Source of the DNA: Gemmatimonadota bacterium
GTDB taxonomy: Bacteria > Gemmatimonadota > Gemmatimonadetes > Longimicrobiales > Gaopeijiaceae
Direction of reading: 5' to 3'
DNA: 55,642 bases
Assembly: GCA_015664885.1 (NCBI GenBank)
Contig: DQPL01000037.1
Coordinates: 1-55,642 of the forward strand
The position numbers were made by a program, and so were the translations under genes. The notes beneath the pieces were generated by a model that made no database searches, had not been told where the DNA came from, and saw only the letters and a list, made by a program, of their open reading frames with translations. Below, one piece after another: positions 37,883 to 46,433 of this stretch. Every line of letters starts with the position of its first letter. Within the stretch, counting starts at the first letter, position 1.

Positions 37883-38692
37883 TCAACGACCCCCGCCCGG
37901 AACCTCGACGACGGGGCCGTCCTCGTGCAAGTGCACGGTCAAACCGTCCTCGCCGGCTACGATGTGCCCACCGAATCCGTGTTGTTCGACTAACAGCGCC
38001 GCGTCGGCTGGGCGAGTATGCGGGTACACGTGCGTGACGATGAGCAGATCTGGGTCGGCGAGGGTCGCAATACGCGCCAGACCCGATGGAGCGAGATGGA
38101 ACTCCATGCTGGGAGGGTCGGCGAGCGAGCACTCCGCGATGAGCACGCTACATCCCGCCAAGAACTCCCCCACGGCGTCCGAGGGCCCTGTGTCACCCGT
38201 ATAGCCCACGACGCCGCTCGCGGTCTCGACTCGATAGGCCACCGACTCGTCGGTGTGGGGCGTGGGGTAGGCACGAATGCGAAGCCCCAATTTCTGAGCC
38301 TCGAACACATCGAGGGGTCCCAGCTCGCAGACGTCTAGCGGACAGCCCGGGTCCAGGACATGGTCCCCCAGCGCCGAGTCGAGACGGCTCAAGAAGCCGA
38401 CGAAGCCCGGCGGACCAATCAACGTGAGCGGCTCTTCCCTCGCCACCGCCAACCCGTGCTTGAGGGCGAGCAGTATCGCAGAGAGGTCCCCCACGTGGTC
38501 GTTGTGATAGTGGCTTATCGCTACGTGGCTCAGCCCTGTCCAGTCGACAGCGTGTCGAGCCAGGCCGTGCAGCGTCCCGGATCCACAATCGAGGAGCAAG
38601 CGAAACCCTTCTCCGTCGATCAGGTGCGCGGCGGAGCTTCGAGACGCATCAGGAATCAACGTCCCGGATCCCAGAATCGTTACGACAGTCAC
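37883..38692 (-). CDS. metallo-beta-lactamase-fold hydrolase (RNase Z-like)
   Basis: About 269 residues from GTG 38692 (VTVVTILGSGTLIPDASRSS). The zinc motif HxHxDH appears as SHYHNDHVGDLSAIL. Later ligands are TPHTDESVAYRVE, GDTGPSD, ECSL and a final THVYPHTRP, as in the RNase Z / ElaC branch. The substrate cannot be told from sequence; tRNA 3' processing is possible but the exosite arm is not evident. An upstream extension in this frame lies inside smc and is not credible. It lies 13 bases after smc. Confidence 0.9.
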   Translation of the reverse strand: MTVVTILGSGTLIPDASRSSAAHLIDGEGFRLLLDCGSGTLHGLARHAVDWTGLSHVAISHYHNDHVGDLSAILLALKHGLAVAREEPLTLIGPPGFVGFLSRLDSALGDHVLDPGCPLDVCELGPLDVFEAQKLGLRIRAYPTPHTDESVAYRVETASGVVGYTGDTGPSDAVGEFLAGCSVLIAECSLADPPSMEFHLAPSGLARIATLADPDLLIVTHVYPHTRPADAALLVEQHGFGGHIVAGEDGLTVHLHEDGPVVEVPGGGR

Positions 38693-38705
38693 AGCGGACG
38701 TCGGA

Positions 38706-41700
38706 TCAGGCTGCGCCGGCCGCCTCGAGTGCCTCTTCGAGCTTGACCCCGACGATCGTACTGATCCCCGCTTCTTCCATGGTGACCCCGTAGATCCAGT
38801 CGGCCGCCTCGATCGTGCGAGGGTTGTGGGTGATGACCACAAACTGGCTCTCAGCCTTGAAGTCCTGCAGGAGCTTGATGAAGCGACCGATGTTGTTCTC
38901 GTCGAGCGGCGCATCGACCTCGTCGAGCACGCAAAACGGGCTCGGCTTCACGAGGTAGATGCCGAAGAGAAGCGACAGCGCCGTGAGCGCACGCTCCCCA
39001 CCAGAGAGCAGATCGATACGCTGCGTCCTCTTGCCACGAGGAGACGCATGTATCTCGATGGGAGACTCCAGGGGATCGTTTTCGTCTTGGAGCCAGATGT
39101 CCGCCTCACCACCCTCGAAGAGCCTCTGGAACGTTTTCCTGAAGTTTTCCCGAATGTCCTCGAACGTCCCCATGAAGAGATCCGTTGCCGTCTTGTTGAT
39201 CTCCCGGATCGCGGACCGCAAGTCGTTGCGTGCCTCCACCAGGTCGTGTCGCTGCTCGGTCAGGAACTCGAGACGCTGGCTCTCCTCCTCGTGCTCTTCG
39301 AGAGCCAGCATGTTAACGGGCCCAATCTTGTCGAGGGCTAGTACTAGCTCACGGAGTTCGCTCTGCAGCGCCTCCGGCTCTCCTTCGACCGGTGCAGCCT
39401 CCTGCAGCAGCGTCTCCAGCGGGCGCCCCCACTCCCCTTCAAGGCGTTCGCGGATGCGCTCAATGCGTCCACTTAGCTCCTGGCGCTCCAACTCGAGCTG
39501 GTGCCGCCGGTCGGAAGCCGCCCGCTCCTCAGTGCGAGCTTCACGGACACGCTTCTCGGCAACACCTAACGCGTCACCGACTTCCTGGAGTGCCTGACTC
39601 TTTTCGCGGACCTTCTGCTCAGAGGCGGTGCGCTCACCGAAGAGTCGCTCCGTCGCTGCGTCACCTTCGGCCCGAATCCGTTGCGCTTCCGCGCGCTCCT
39701 CAAGCAAGCCGGTCTCCTCGACGTCGAGCGCCGTCATGCGTTCGCTGGCTTGCGTGCGGGCCTTCACGATCGTGTCCACACGCTCACTGAGGCGCACTAC
39801 GTCTCCTTCGAGATGGGCGACGTCCACTGCGAGCCGGGCCTCCTCCGCACGTGCAATCTCGTACTCCTCCTGAACAGCCTCGACAGCCTGGCGGGCCTCA
39901 GACCTCTCACTGTTCAAACCCTCTTCCTGCTGGAGAAGGACCTCGCGGTCGTCTCGCGCCTCACGCGCCCGCTCCGCGGCGCGAGCTTGAGCGACCTTGG
40001 TGCCCTCTGCCTGTCGGGAAAGCTCGTCCCGCAGCCGGTCCATCCGGCCCTGCTTGTCGGACCTGGTGTCGACCTCAGAGCGGACCTTTCGTAGCTCGTC
40101 CTCGGCCGCATGAAGCGATGCTCGGCTCTGCTCGAGCCCCCGGTCGGCGCCTCCGAGCGCCTCCTGTGCGGTCTCGCGCCGCGCGCGCGCGGCTGCCTCC
40201 GAAGCGGTAGCCTCCGCGAGGTCCGACGAGCACTCTCGCAGTTGCTCCTTCCGCTCGAGTATGCCCGAGGCACCAGCCGGGTTGCCCACACGCACGATGC
40301 CCCGCACCTCGGTGACGGCGACACCGCTCACCTCAGCCGCTTCGACTCCCTCCAGAAGTGCGCGCACCCACGCTTCTCCGTCGCCATGCGCGCCAACCTC
40401 TCGGAGGACGCCACCGTCGCCCCCAGACGGGGCAGGAACAGCATCGAGAGGCAACAACACGAGCCCACCGCCACCGTCCCAGCTGTCAGCGAACCAGGAC
40501 GTAATTCGTTCGACGCCCGCACGGTCGCGTAGAACTAGTGCGCGTGTGAGGAAGCCGAGGTGCGACTCCAGCGCCGCGGTCACCTCCGGTGCCGCTTCTA
40601 TGAAGTCGGCCAGGGTGCCCAATACGGCGCCGTCACCGAGTGCCAGCGCTGCCTTTACGACTGGCTCCAAGCCCTCCTGGTCTCGCTCCAGCTTTTCGAT
40701 CGCGGCCTTGCGGGCCTCGCATGCCGCCGCGCGCGCGACGCCCTCCCGCTCCGTGACGAGCGCAGCGTCCAGTTCCTCACGCGCCGTGGTCTCCGCAGAA
40801 AGGCACGCCTCTACGTCCTCCTCAGCTGCCCCAAGGGCTGCTGATAGCTCGTCCAGACGGTCAGAAAAGAGGTCGCCCTGGGATTCCATCTCGGACAGCG
40901 CATCCGCTGCCGACTCGAGTTCGCCGGCCACACGGCCGAGGCGATGCCCGAGCTCCTCCGCTTGAGCGTCGGAGGCTTGGGCATCTCCCTCAAGCTGAGC
41001 GCCTCGACGTGCCAGATCTCGCTCGCGGGTCTCGACCTCATCCAGGCGCTCCCGTGCGACCCGCAGTCGCCCTCGCACCTCCTGCACCGCGGTCGCCCGT
41101 GTCGCAGCCACGGCCTGAAGCTGCTCCAGCTCGTCTGCGACTCGGTCACGGTCCGAGACGAGGACCTGCTCGTCCTGCTCGAGCGTCTCAGATTGTTGCA
41201 GCCCCTGGCCCCGTTCTTCGTCTATCTGCGCCAAGCGACGTGAAGCGTACGCGGCGCGCTCGTCGGCTACCGCGAGATCGCGCTCCCAGCGGACGAGCTC
41301 CGACCGGACCGCCTCCAGCGCCTTCGCGACCTCCGCGCGATCCTTTTCCGCTCCGACTTCTTTCAGGCGCAGCGACTCGAACTGAGCCTCGGCAGCGCCC
41401 AGCTCTGCGACCTTCCCTTCCCCGCTCTGGATGTCGCCGGCGAGCTCCTTTTCGACGCCGTCCAGCCGTGTACGGAGGGCCTCGAGCTGATGACGCACGA
41501 CCTCAACTTCCACATCGAGGCGGCGCTGGCGGTATTCGATGTACCGCTGAGCTTTCCCTTTCTGGCGCGCAAGCGAGCGGACTTTGGTATGCACTTCGGA
41601 AATGACGTCTTCGAGACGCTGTAGATCCATCTCCGCGCGCTCGAGCCTGCGGGTCGCGGCCTTGCGTCGGTCCTTGTACTTGCCGATCCCGGCGGCTTCC

Positions 41701-42185
41701 TCGAAGAGCCCGCGTCGCTCCTCGGCACGATCGGAGAGGATCGTGTCGATCATGCGGTTTTCGATGATCGAGTAGGCGTTGGCGCCCAATCCGGTGTCGC
41801 GACAAAGGTCGAGCACGTCGCGTAAGCGGCACGCGGATCGATTGATGGAATACTCGCTGCCGCCATCTCTGAAGATCTGCCGGCCGAGCTCCACCTCTTC
41901 GAACGGAACGGGTAGTGCTCCATCCTCGTTGCTGACCGTGAGCGACACCGAACCGCGATTCACAGGCCTCCTGTTCATGGTGCCCTGGAAGATCGCCTCC
42001 TCCATCTTGGCGCCTCGGATCGTGCTGGGGCGCTGCTCGCCCAGCACCCAGCGAATCGCGTCACTGATATTGGACTTGCCGCATCCGTTGGGTCCGACCA
42101 CCGCGGTGATGCCGTCGTGAAACTCGATTGTGGTAGCGTCCGCGAAGGACTTGAATCCATGCAGTTTGAGTGAGCGAAGCTTCAT
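38706..42185 (-). CDS. smc: chromosome partition protein SMC
   Basis: This 1,159-residue protein starts MKLRSLKLHGFKSFADATTI, with Walker A GPNGCGKSNISDAIRWVLGEQ, and ends with the ABC signature LSGGERALTALSLLFGIYLV, Walker B FCVLDEVDAPLDENN and the D-loop. Two long coiled coils (about 170-500 and 660-1000) flank a hinge (about 510-640, from DQEGLEPVVKAALALGDGAVLG to GNPAGASGILERK). It organises and segregates chromosomes with ScpAB, which are not in the window. It follows the SPOR-domain protein by 16 bases and probably shares its transcript. Confidence 0.97.
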   Translation of the reverse strand: MKLRSLKLHGFKSFADATTIEFHDGITAVVGPNGCGKSNISDAIRWVLGEQRPSTIRGAKMEEAIFQGTMNRRPVNRGSVSLTVSNEDGALPVPFEEVELGRQIFRDGGSEYSINRSACRLRDVLDLCRDTGLGANAYSIIENRMIDTILSDRAEERRGLFEEAAGIGKYKDRRKAATRRLERAEMDLQRLEDVISEVHTKVRSLARQKGKAQRYIEYRQRRLDVEVEVVRHQLEALRTRLDGVEKELAGDIQSGEGKVAELGAAEAQFESLRLKEVGAEKDRAEVAKALEAVRSELVRWERDLAVADERAAYASRRLAQIDEERGQGLQQSETLEQDEQVLVSDRDRVADELEQLQAVAATRATAVQEVRGRLRVARERLDEVETRERDLARRGAQLEGDAQASDAQAEELGHRLGRVAGELESAADALSEMESQGDLFSDRLDELSAALGAAEEDVEACLSAETTAREELDAALVTEREGVARAAACEARKAAIEKLERDQEGLEPVVKAALALGDGAVLGTLADFIEAAPEVTAALESHLGFLTRALVLRDRAGVERITSWFADSWDGGGGLVLLPLDAVPAPSGGDGGVLREVGAHGDGEAWVRALLEGVEAAEVSGVAVTEVRGIVRVGNPAGASGILERKEQLRECSSDLAEATASEAAARARRETAQEALGGADRGLEQSRASLHAAEDELRKVRSEVDTRSDKQGRMDRLRDELSRQAEGTKVAQARAAERAREARDDREVLLQQEEGLNSERSEARQAVEAVQEEYEIARAEEARLAVDVAHLEGDVVRLSERVDTIVKARTQASERMTALDVEETGLLEERAEAQRIRAEGDAATERLFGERTASEQKVREKSQALQEVGDALGVAEKRVREARTEERAASDRRHQLELERQELSGRIERIRERLEGEWGRPLETLLQEAAPVEGEPEALQSELRELVLALDKIGPVNMLALEEHEEESQRLEFLTEQRHDLVEARNDLRSAIREINKTATDLFMGTFEDIRENFRKTFQRLFEGGEADIWLQDENDPLESPIEIHASPRGKRTQRIDLLSGGERALTALSLLFGIYLVKPSPFCVLDEVDAPLDENNIGRFIKLLQDFKAESQFVVITHNPRTIEAADWIYGVTMEEAGISTIVGVKLEEALEAAGAA

Positions 42186-42201
42186 GGAATCTGGATCGTC
42201 G

Positions 42202-43614
42202 TCACGGAAGGCGACCTCGGCGCGGTGAGAGCGTGGCGTTGTCGAGACCCTGAGTCTCGAGATGGGTCAGGAGGTAGGAAGCTTCCCGCTCGTCGGCGTA
42301 TGCGCCGGCGTACACCCGATACGCAGTACCCCCGTCCGAGAAGTCGACCGCGAGAAGATAGGCGGGCACGTCGAGTCCACGCAGCTCGTCGATACGGGCC
42401 GTCGCAGACCCGATGTCCGCCGTCTGCTCCAAGAGGAACGCTAGCCGTGTCTCCCTCACGAGCCATCCCGTGCGATCCGCGCCCGTCTCAGCAGCGATGC
42501 GATCCGCGAGCTCCTCAGCCGACGCAGAGTCAACCGCCGGACCAGCGAGGAGCCGGTAGAAGACGGTGCCATCGATCATCACAGGAACCACTGACAGGAC
42601 GATGCCCGGCATACCCGAGATCGCGGCCGCCCGAGTCGCAGCGACGTCCGGGTCTTGGAATGAGCCGATCGCGACCGAATAAGCGAGCGTAGTAGTCGTC
42701 ACAGTAGGCAGCGTCGACCGCGGCGCGGGCGTGAGACCCTGTTCGACCGGAGGCGAAGTCCGCTCCGGTGAGATGCCAGGGATCTGAACCCAACCCAAGG
42801 AGGCCGCGCCTACGATGCCGAGCGAGAGGAGGATCAGGACAAGCAATGCGGATCGTCGCGACCCGTGTGCGGCAGGAGCACCCCCAGCTCGGGACGCACC
42901 GATGATCGTTGCTTCCGGAGCGGGATGCACAGGCTCGGCAAAGTCATCGTCCACCTCTTCCTCTTCGACTGCCTCGAGCGGGTCGAGGGCCCCGGCCATG
43001 TCGTCCAGGGGAGGCATATCGCTTGAGGTGGTCGCCGCTGGACCCATCACCGCCCGGATCGGCGCGGGCGTCCCATCCAAGGCCGACCAGGCATCCTCTG
43101 TTGATCGCACCAGCAGAACCACGTCGGTCGCCATGTCTAAGAGCACGGACTTGCCATCCGACTTCGACCCGATGTACGTGACCAACGTGACGCCGGCCTC
43201 CACGAAACCACGCGACAGACGCGCCCATCGCTCGCTCGCGAGCACCGCGGCCGGATCGGCCGCCGCCGTGCCCGCGGTAATGAAGAAGAAACCACCCAGG
43301 TCGGTCTGCTTGGCCACGTGCCGCACCGAGGAGCCGAAGAGGACGGTGTCGGTTACGCCCTCCGTATTGTCCGTCTGAAGGCATTCATGAAGCGTCGGGG
43401 CCCCGAGCACTGTGTCGGCGAGTACGACCCTCCGACCGGCCTCGCTCCACGACTTGGCGATGTCGACGGTGGCGTTTATCGCCCAGCTGTCCTCCTGTGC
43501 CTTTGTGGTCGCGACCACAACGACCAGCCTTCCCGGACGGTCCGCATGCTCCGGCAGAACCGGAGCGGCGTTCGCGTCGAAAACGCTCCACTCGGGGAGT
43601 TCTGCCATAGGCAC
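42202..43614 (-). CDS. SPOR-domain membrane protein with a degenerate MinD/CpsD-like N-terminal domain
   Basis: 470 residues. The N-terminal 160 residues follow the CpsD/MinD P-loop fold (RLVVVVATTKAQEDSWAIN, ATVDIAKSWSEAGRRVVLAD, APTLHECL). The Walker A glycines and lysine are replaced by TTKAQEDSWA, so ATP binding is unlikely. An acidic linker (EAVEEEEVDDDFAEP), one membrane helix (SALLVLILLSLGIVGAASLGW, about 250-275) and two SPOR-like domains follow: LAYSVAIGSFQDPDVAATRA at about 305-380 and a weaker one to the end, with YRVYAGAYADEREASYLL. SPOR domains bind denuded septal glycan. Being upstream of smc suggests a division or segregation role. The 157 bases upstream of it show nothing clear. 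Confidence 0.8.
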   Translation of the reverse strand: MPMAELPEWSVFDANAAPVLPEHADRPGRLVVVVATTKAQEDSWAINATVDIAKSWSEAGRRVVLADTVLGAPTLHECLQTDNTEGVTDTVLFGSSVRHVAKQTDLGGFFFITAGTAAADPAAVLASERWARLSRGFVEAGVTLVTYIGSKSDGKSVLLDMATDVVLLVRSTEDAWSALDGTPAPIRAVMGPAATTSSDMPPLDDMAGALDPLEAVEEEEVDDDFAEPVHPAPEATIIGASRAGGAPAAHGSRRSALLVLILLSLGIVGAASLGWVQIPGISPERTSPPVEQGLTPAPRSTLPTVTTTTLAYSVAIGSFQDPDVAATRAAAISGMPGIVLSVVPVMIDGTVFYRLLAGPAVDSASAEELADRIAAETGADRTGWLVRETRLAFLLEQTADIGSATARIDELRGLDVPAYLLAVDFSDGGTAYRVYAGAYADEREASYLLTHLETQGLDNATLSPRRGRLP

Positions 43615-43772
43615 CGCGGACTCATGGTCGCTCCGCGACGGGCGCGGAGGTGTCGATTACGTGGTCAACCCGATCGGCCACGGCAAGCCTGCCCGCGCCG
43701 GCCATAAGTTAGGTCCGCGGCGCCGGCGTAGCAAACTCGTGGATCGTGCCGAAAACCCAAGCGCGCCGCGGC

Positions 43773-44150
43773 TTATTGAAGGGGCCAGGACTCCTGCTCA
43801 GGCTCCCACCGGGGGGCGTCCCCCCAGAGATTCTCCAGCTGGTAGAAGTCGCGTGACTGCGGATGGAATACGTGGACCACGAAGTCGATGTAGTCCAGCA
43901 ACACCCAGCGACCTCCGCTCAGCCCCTCGACGTGGGCGGGACGCACGTTCTCCTTCTTGAGCTCGTCCACCACGTGTTCTGCGATGGCTTTGACCTGGAC
44001 ATCCGAGGTCCCACTCGCCAGCACGAAATAGTCGGTGGCTGTCGAGATGCCACGCAAGTCCAGAATCAGGACGCCATGTCCTTTGCTTTCCAGCGCGAGA
44101 TCGGCCGCTTGCGTGACTTCGGCCGGGAAGTCCGCTGCATCCGGCTGCAC
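43773..44150 (-). CDS. rsfS: ribosomal silencing factor RsfS
   Basis: This 125-residue protein has the family core LALESKGHGVLILDLRGI, TATDYFVLASGTSDVQVKAIAEHV, HVEGLSGGRWVLLDYIDFVVHVFHPQSRDFYQLENLWGDAP. It binds L14 and blocks subunit joining in starvation. The start is GTG at 44150, 5 bases after the rplI stop, so it belongs to the ribosomal operon. Downstream, 43615-43772 holds a GC-rich stretch without a clear terminator. Confidence 0.96.
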   Translation of the reverse strand: MQPDAADFPAEVTQAADLALESKGHGVLILDLRGISTATDYFVLASGTSDVQVKAIAEHVVDELKKENVRPAHVEGLSGGRWVLLDYIDFVVHVFHPQSRDFYQLENLWGDAPRWEPEQESWPLQ

Positions 44151-44155
44151 GGCTG

Positions 44156-44611
44156 CTAGCCCTCTTCCCGCTCCACCCGCACCTCGATGCTCACCTCGAC
44201 CTCAGCGTGGAGCCGGATCGTGATGTCCTCGACACCCAGCGCCTTGATAGGCTCGTCGAGCAGAACCGTCTTCTTGTCGAGCTCGAAGTCCAGTTCGCCC
44301 TGGTTAGTGCGCTCGCTGATGTCAGCGACGGTCACCGAACCGAACAGCTTGCCGTCGTCTCCCGCGCGCTCCACGAACGTGAGCGACACGCCCTCGAGCT
44401 GTGAAGCCCGCCGACGCGCTTCGAGGTAGTCGCGGTGTGACCTCTCTTCGGCACGCGTCTGCTCCTCCTCCAGGCGTCGTATATTCGCATCGCTGGCAGT
44501 GAACGCGAGCCCCTGCGGGATGAGATAATTCCGGCCGTATCCAGCCCGGACCTGCACGACCTCGCCAACCTCTCCGAGGTGCTCGACTGCCTTCTTCAGG
44601 ATCAACTTCAT
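44156..44611 (-). CDS. rplI: 50S ribosomal protein bL9
   Basis: About 151 residues starting MKLILKKAVEHLGEVGEVVQVRAGYGRNYLIPQGLA, the N-terminal bL9 signature. A long helix and the C-terminal domain (GKLFGSVTVADI, LDEPIKALGVEDITIRLHAEVEVSIEVRV) follow. GGAGGAACG precedes the ATG at 44611. Genes for DUF2232 and the S6-S18 fusion lie upstream in the same operon. Confidence 0.96.
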   Translation of the reverse strand: MKLILKKAVEHLGEVGEVVQVRAGYGRNYLIPQGLAFTASDANIRRLEEEQTRAEERSHRDYLEARRRASQLEGVSLTFVERAGDDGKLFGSVTVADISERTNQGELDFELDKKTVLLDEPIKALGVEDITIRLHAEVEVSIEVRVEREEG

Positions 44612-44630
44612 CGTTCCTCCAAAGCGTCTT

Positions 44631-45572
44631 TCAAGCGGCGAGTTCCGCCACGCGTCCACGTACGTCCAGATAGACGTCACCTATTCCAATAACCAGAGCC
44701 CCACTGAGGACCAGGGCCGGCACGAGCACGAGCCCAACCGTCACCACCAAGAGTCCGACCAGCGACACACCGCCACTTATGAAGACGACGACGGCGGCGC
44801 CGCGCAAAGCGAACAGCACGCCCATGAAGACCATTGCGTTGGCCCCCACACGGCCAAGCGGTTCGCCCGCACGAGTGACGAGCAGCAGAAGCCCCCCAAC
44901 GAACACCCACACCAGCTGGTCGTTGAATCGAAACTCCTTGAGTGGGCCCAAGCCCGGTTGATCGCTGCTCGTCAAACGAGCATACAGCCACCACACTACG
45001 CACAGTGCCGCCATGGAGGTCAAGCCCGTAATCGCCGGGAATACCTCCATCTGGGCCTCTGCCACTTCGTACATCGACAAGACGAAAGCCGGGGCGAGCG
45101 CTTCACCCTGGCGCCAGTTCACGACCTGCTCCAGGGTCTGAGCGATCGTGAACTGAACTCGATCGTTAATCGCCCAATCCACCGCCCCCCACGCTCCTGC
45201 ACGCAGCGAGATGAAGGCCGCCGTGACGGCGCCGGCACCGAGAACGGCCAGCAAAGCCCTCGTGGACAGCTTCGACATCGGCCGCGCCAACGACAACGCC
45301 ACGAACAACCCGCCGACCAGGAGCGCCCATGCTCTGTCCATGAACCAAACTCCATCGGGAACCCCCGAAGCCGTCACCAGCATCGCCACCAGGACCGCTG
45401 CGAACATGCCCAAGCCCCGAATGCCCTTCATGCCGACCAACAGCAAGAAGGGGACGGCGAGTAGCACGCTGGCGCTGACGCCCAGGGCGAAGAAGACCAC
45501 TGCGATCAGCGCGGCGGCACCACGCCATCCGCTGCCTTCGCTCGCCGTGCCCTCCGGAAGGGTTTCCAACAC
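44631..45572 (-). CDS. DUF2232-type multi-pass membrane protein
   Basis: This 313-residue protein has about eight or nine hydrophobic helices. The C-terminal LKEFRFNDQLVWVFVGGLLLLV and VGANAMVFMGVLFALRGAAVVVF segments fit the DUF2232 family. This family is commonly encoded beside ribosomal genes rpsR and rplI. The function is not established. It starts at GTG 45572, 6 bases after the fusion gene's stop. Confidence 0.8.
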   Translation of the reverse strand: MLETLPEGTASEGSGWRGAAALIAVVFFALGVSASVLLAVPFLLLVGMKGIRGLGMFAAVLVAMLVTASGVPDGVWFMDRAWALLVGGLFVALSLARPMSKLSTRALLAVLGAGAVTAAFISLRAGAWGAVDWAINDRVQFTIAQTLEQVVNWRQGEALAPAFVLSMYEVAEAQMEVFPAITGLTSMAALCVVWWLYARLTSSDQPGLGPLKEFRFNDQLVWVFVGGLLLLVTRAGEPLGRVGANAMVFMGVLFALRGAAVVVFISGGVSLVGLLVVTVGLVLVPALVLSGALVIGIGDVYLDVRGRVAELAA

Positions 45573-45578
45573 GCTCGA

Positions 45579-46241
45579 TCAGCCTTCGGCGCGCCGAGTA
45601 TACGGGACCAAGGCCAGGTATCGCGCACGCTTCACGGCACGGCCAAGCTGGCGCTGAAAACCGGCGGAGACCTTCGTGGTACGCTTCGGCAAGATCTTGC
45701 CCTGCTCGGTCAAGAAATGCGACAGCGTGCCGACGTCCTTATAGTCGAGTACGAGGATTGGCGGACCCTCCATCCGACGGCGGCGGCCCCGCGGACCCGA
45801 GAACTCCGGGGGCCCGGGTCGGTTGTGAGCCTCCTCTCCGGCCTCTCCGGCCTGCTCGGGCTCGTCTTCGTCGCGATCGTCTTCGTCCCGGTCCTCGTCT
45901 TCGCTCGCCGACCGAGGTCGGGCCTCGCCCAGAACCGAGGCACCACTGGTGAGCTCACCCTCGCTGACGACCATCAGATACCGCATCACCTCGAGGTCGA
46001 GCTTGAGCAGCCGTTCGTACTCCGGGAGAGCCTCCGGCGCGGCGGTGAAATGCGCCACGACGTAATAGCCAGCCGAAAGCTTGTTGATCGGGTAGGCGAG
46101 CTGGCGAGTTCCCCAGTGATCGATCGCGGAGACCTCGCCGCCCTTCGAAGTAACCAACTCGTGGAGTTTCTCGAGCTTGGCAGTGACGGCGTCTTCTAAG
46201 AGCGCCGGGTCGAGAATGTAGACGACCTCGTAAAGCCGCAT
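45579..46241 (-). CDS. rpsF-rpsR: fused 30S ribosomal proteins bS6 and bS18
   Basis: One open frame of 220 residues from ATG 46241, preceded by GAGGGA. Residues 1-95 are a complete bS6 ([53 protein letters not shown]). Residues 96-149 are a linker rich in Asp/Glu ([18 protein letters not shown]). Residues 150-220 are bS18 ([51 protein letters not shown]). The genes are normally separate. The only internal Met (157) has no ribosome-binding site and would cut off the basic bS18 tail. bS6 and bS18 bind each other on the 30S platform, so a covalent link is structurally plausible. The bS18 part lacks the zinc cysteines, as in many lineages. Confidence 0.88.
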   Translation of the reverse strand: MRLYEVVYILDPALLEDAVTAKLEKLHELVTSKGGEVSAIDHWGTRQLAYPINKLSAGYYVVAHFTAAPEALPEYERLLKLDLEVMRYLMVVSEGELTSGASVLGEARPRSASEDEDRDEDDRDEDEPEQAGEAGEEAHNRPGPPEFSGPRGRRRRMEGPPILVLDYKDVGTLSHFLTEQGKILPKRTTKVSAGFQRQLGRAVKRARYLALVPYTRRAEG

Positions 46242-46327
46242 GATTCGTTCCCTCGGTCCGTGGGTTGGAACGGGCCCCGTCATATCGACCATCATGGCTG
46301 CGGCGCCAGTGGTAGGACGGAGCGGGA

Positions 46328-46365
46328 CAACTGTGGGTGCCGGTTCCGGCACGGCGGAAAAGTTA
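46328..46365 (-). promoter_or_regulatory. candidate S6:S18-binding autoregulatory leader motif
   Basis: On the minus strand TAACT (46365-46361) can pair with AGTTG (46332-46328), enclosing a bulge with CCG (46357-46355) and the hairpin GTGCCG-GAAC-CGGCAC (46352-46337). A following ACA lies on the other side. A CCG bulge between a stem and a hairpin is the described S6:S18 complex-binding motif found in 5' leaders of rpsF operons. It lies about 87 bases before the start of the fused gene. The folding was done by eye. Confidence 0.55.
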
Positions 46366-46433
46366 GTGGATCGGGCGCGGAGGAGGAAGCGCCGCTAGGC
46401 ACTTGCAGGCCACGCGGGAACTACAGCAGCGCC

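Noticed and set aside
37883-38914. Longer version of the MBL hydrolase starting inside smc
   Set aside because: The extra N-terminal part is Arg/Ser-rich shadow sequence of the smc 3' end. The family start (VTILGSGTLIP) is at the GTG 38692.
45773-45787. Independent bS18 start at Met157 of the S6-S18 frame
   Set aside because: No purine-rich ribosome-binding site precedes it (the sequence is C/G-rich), and it would remove the basic N-terminal part of bS18.
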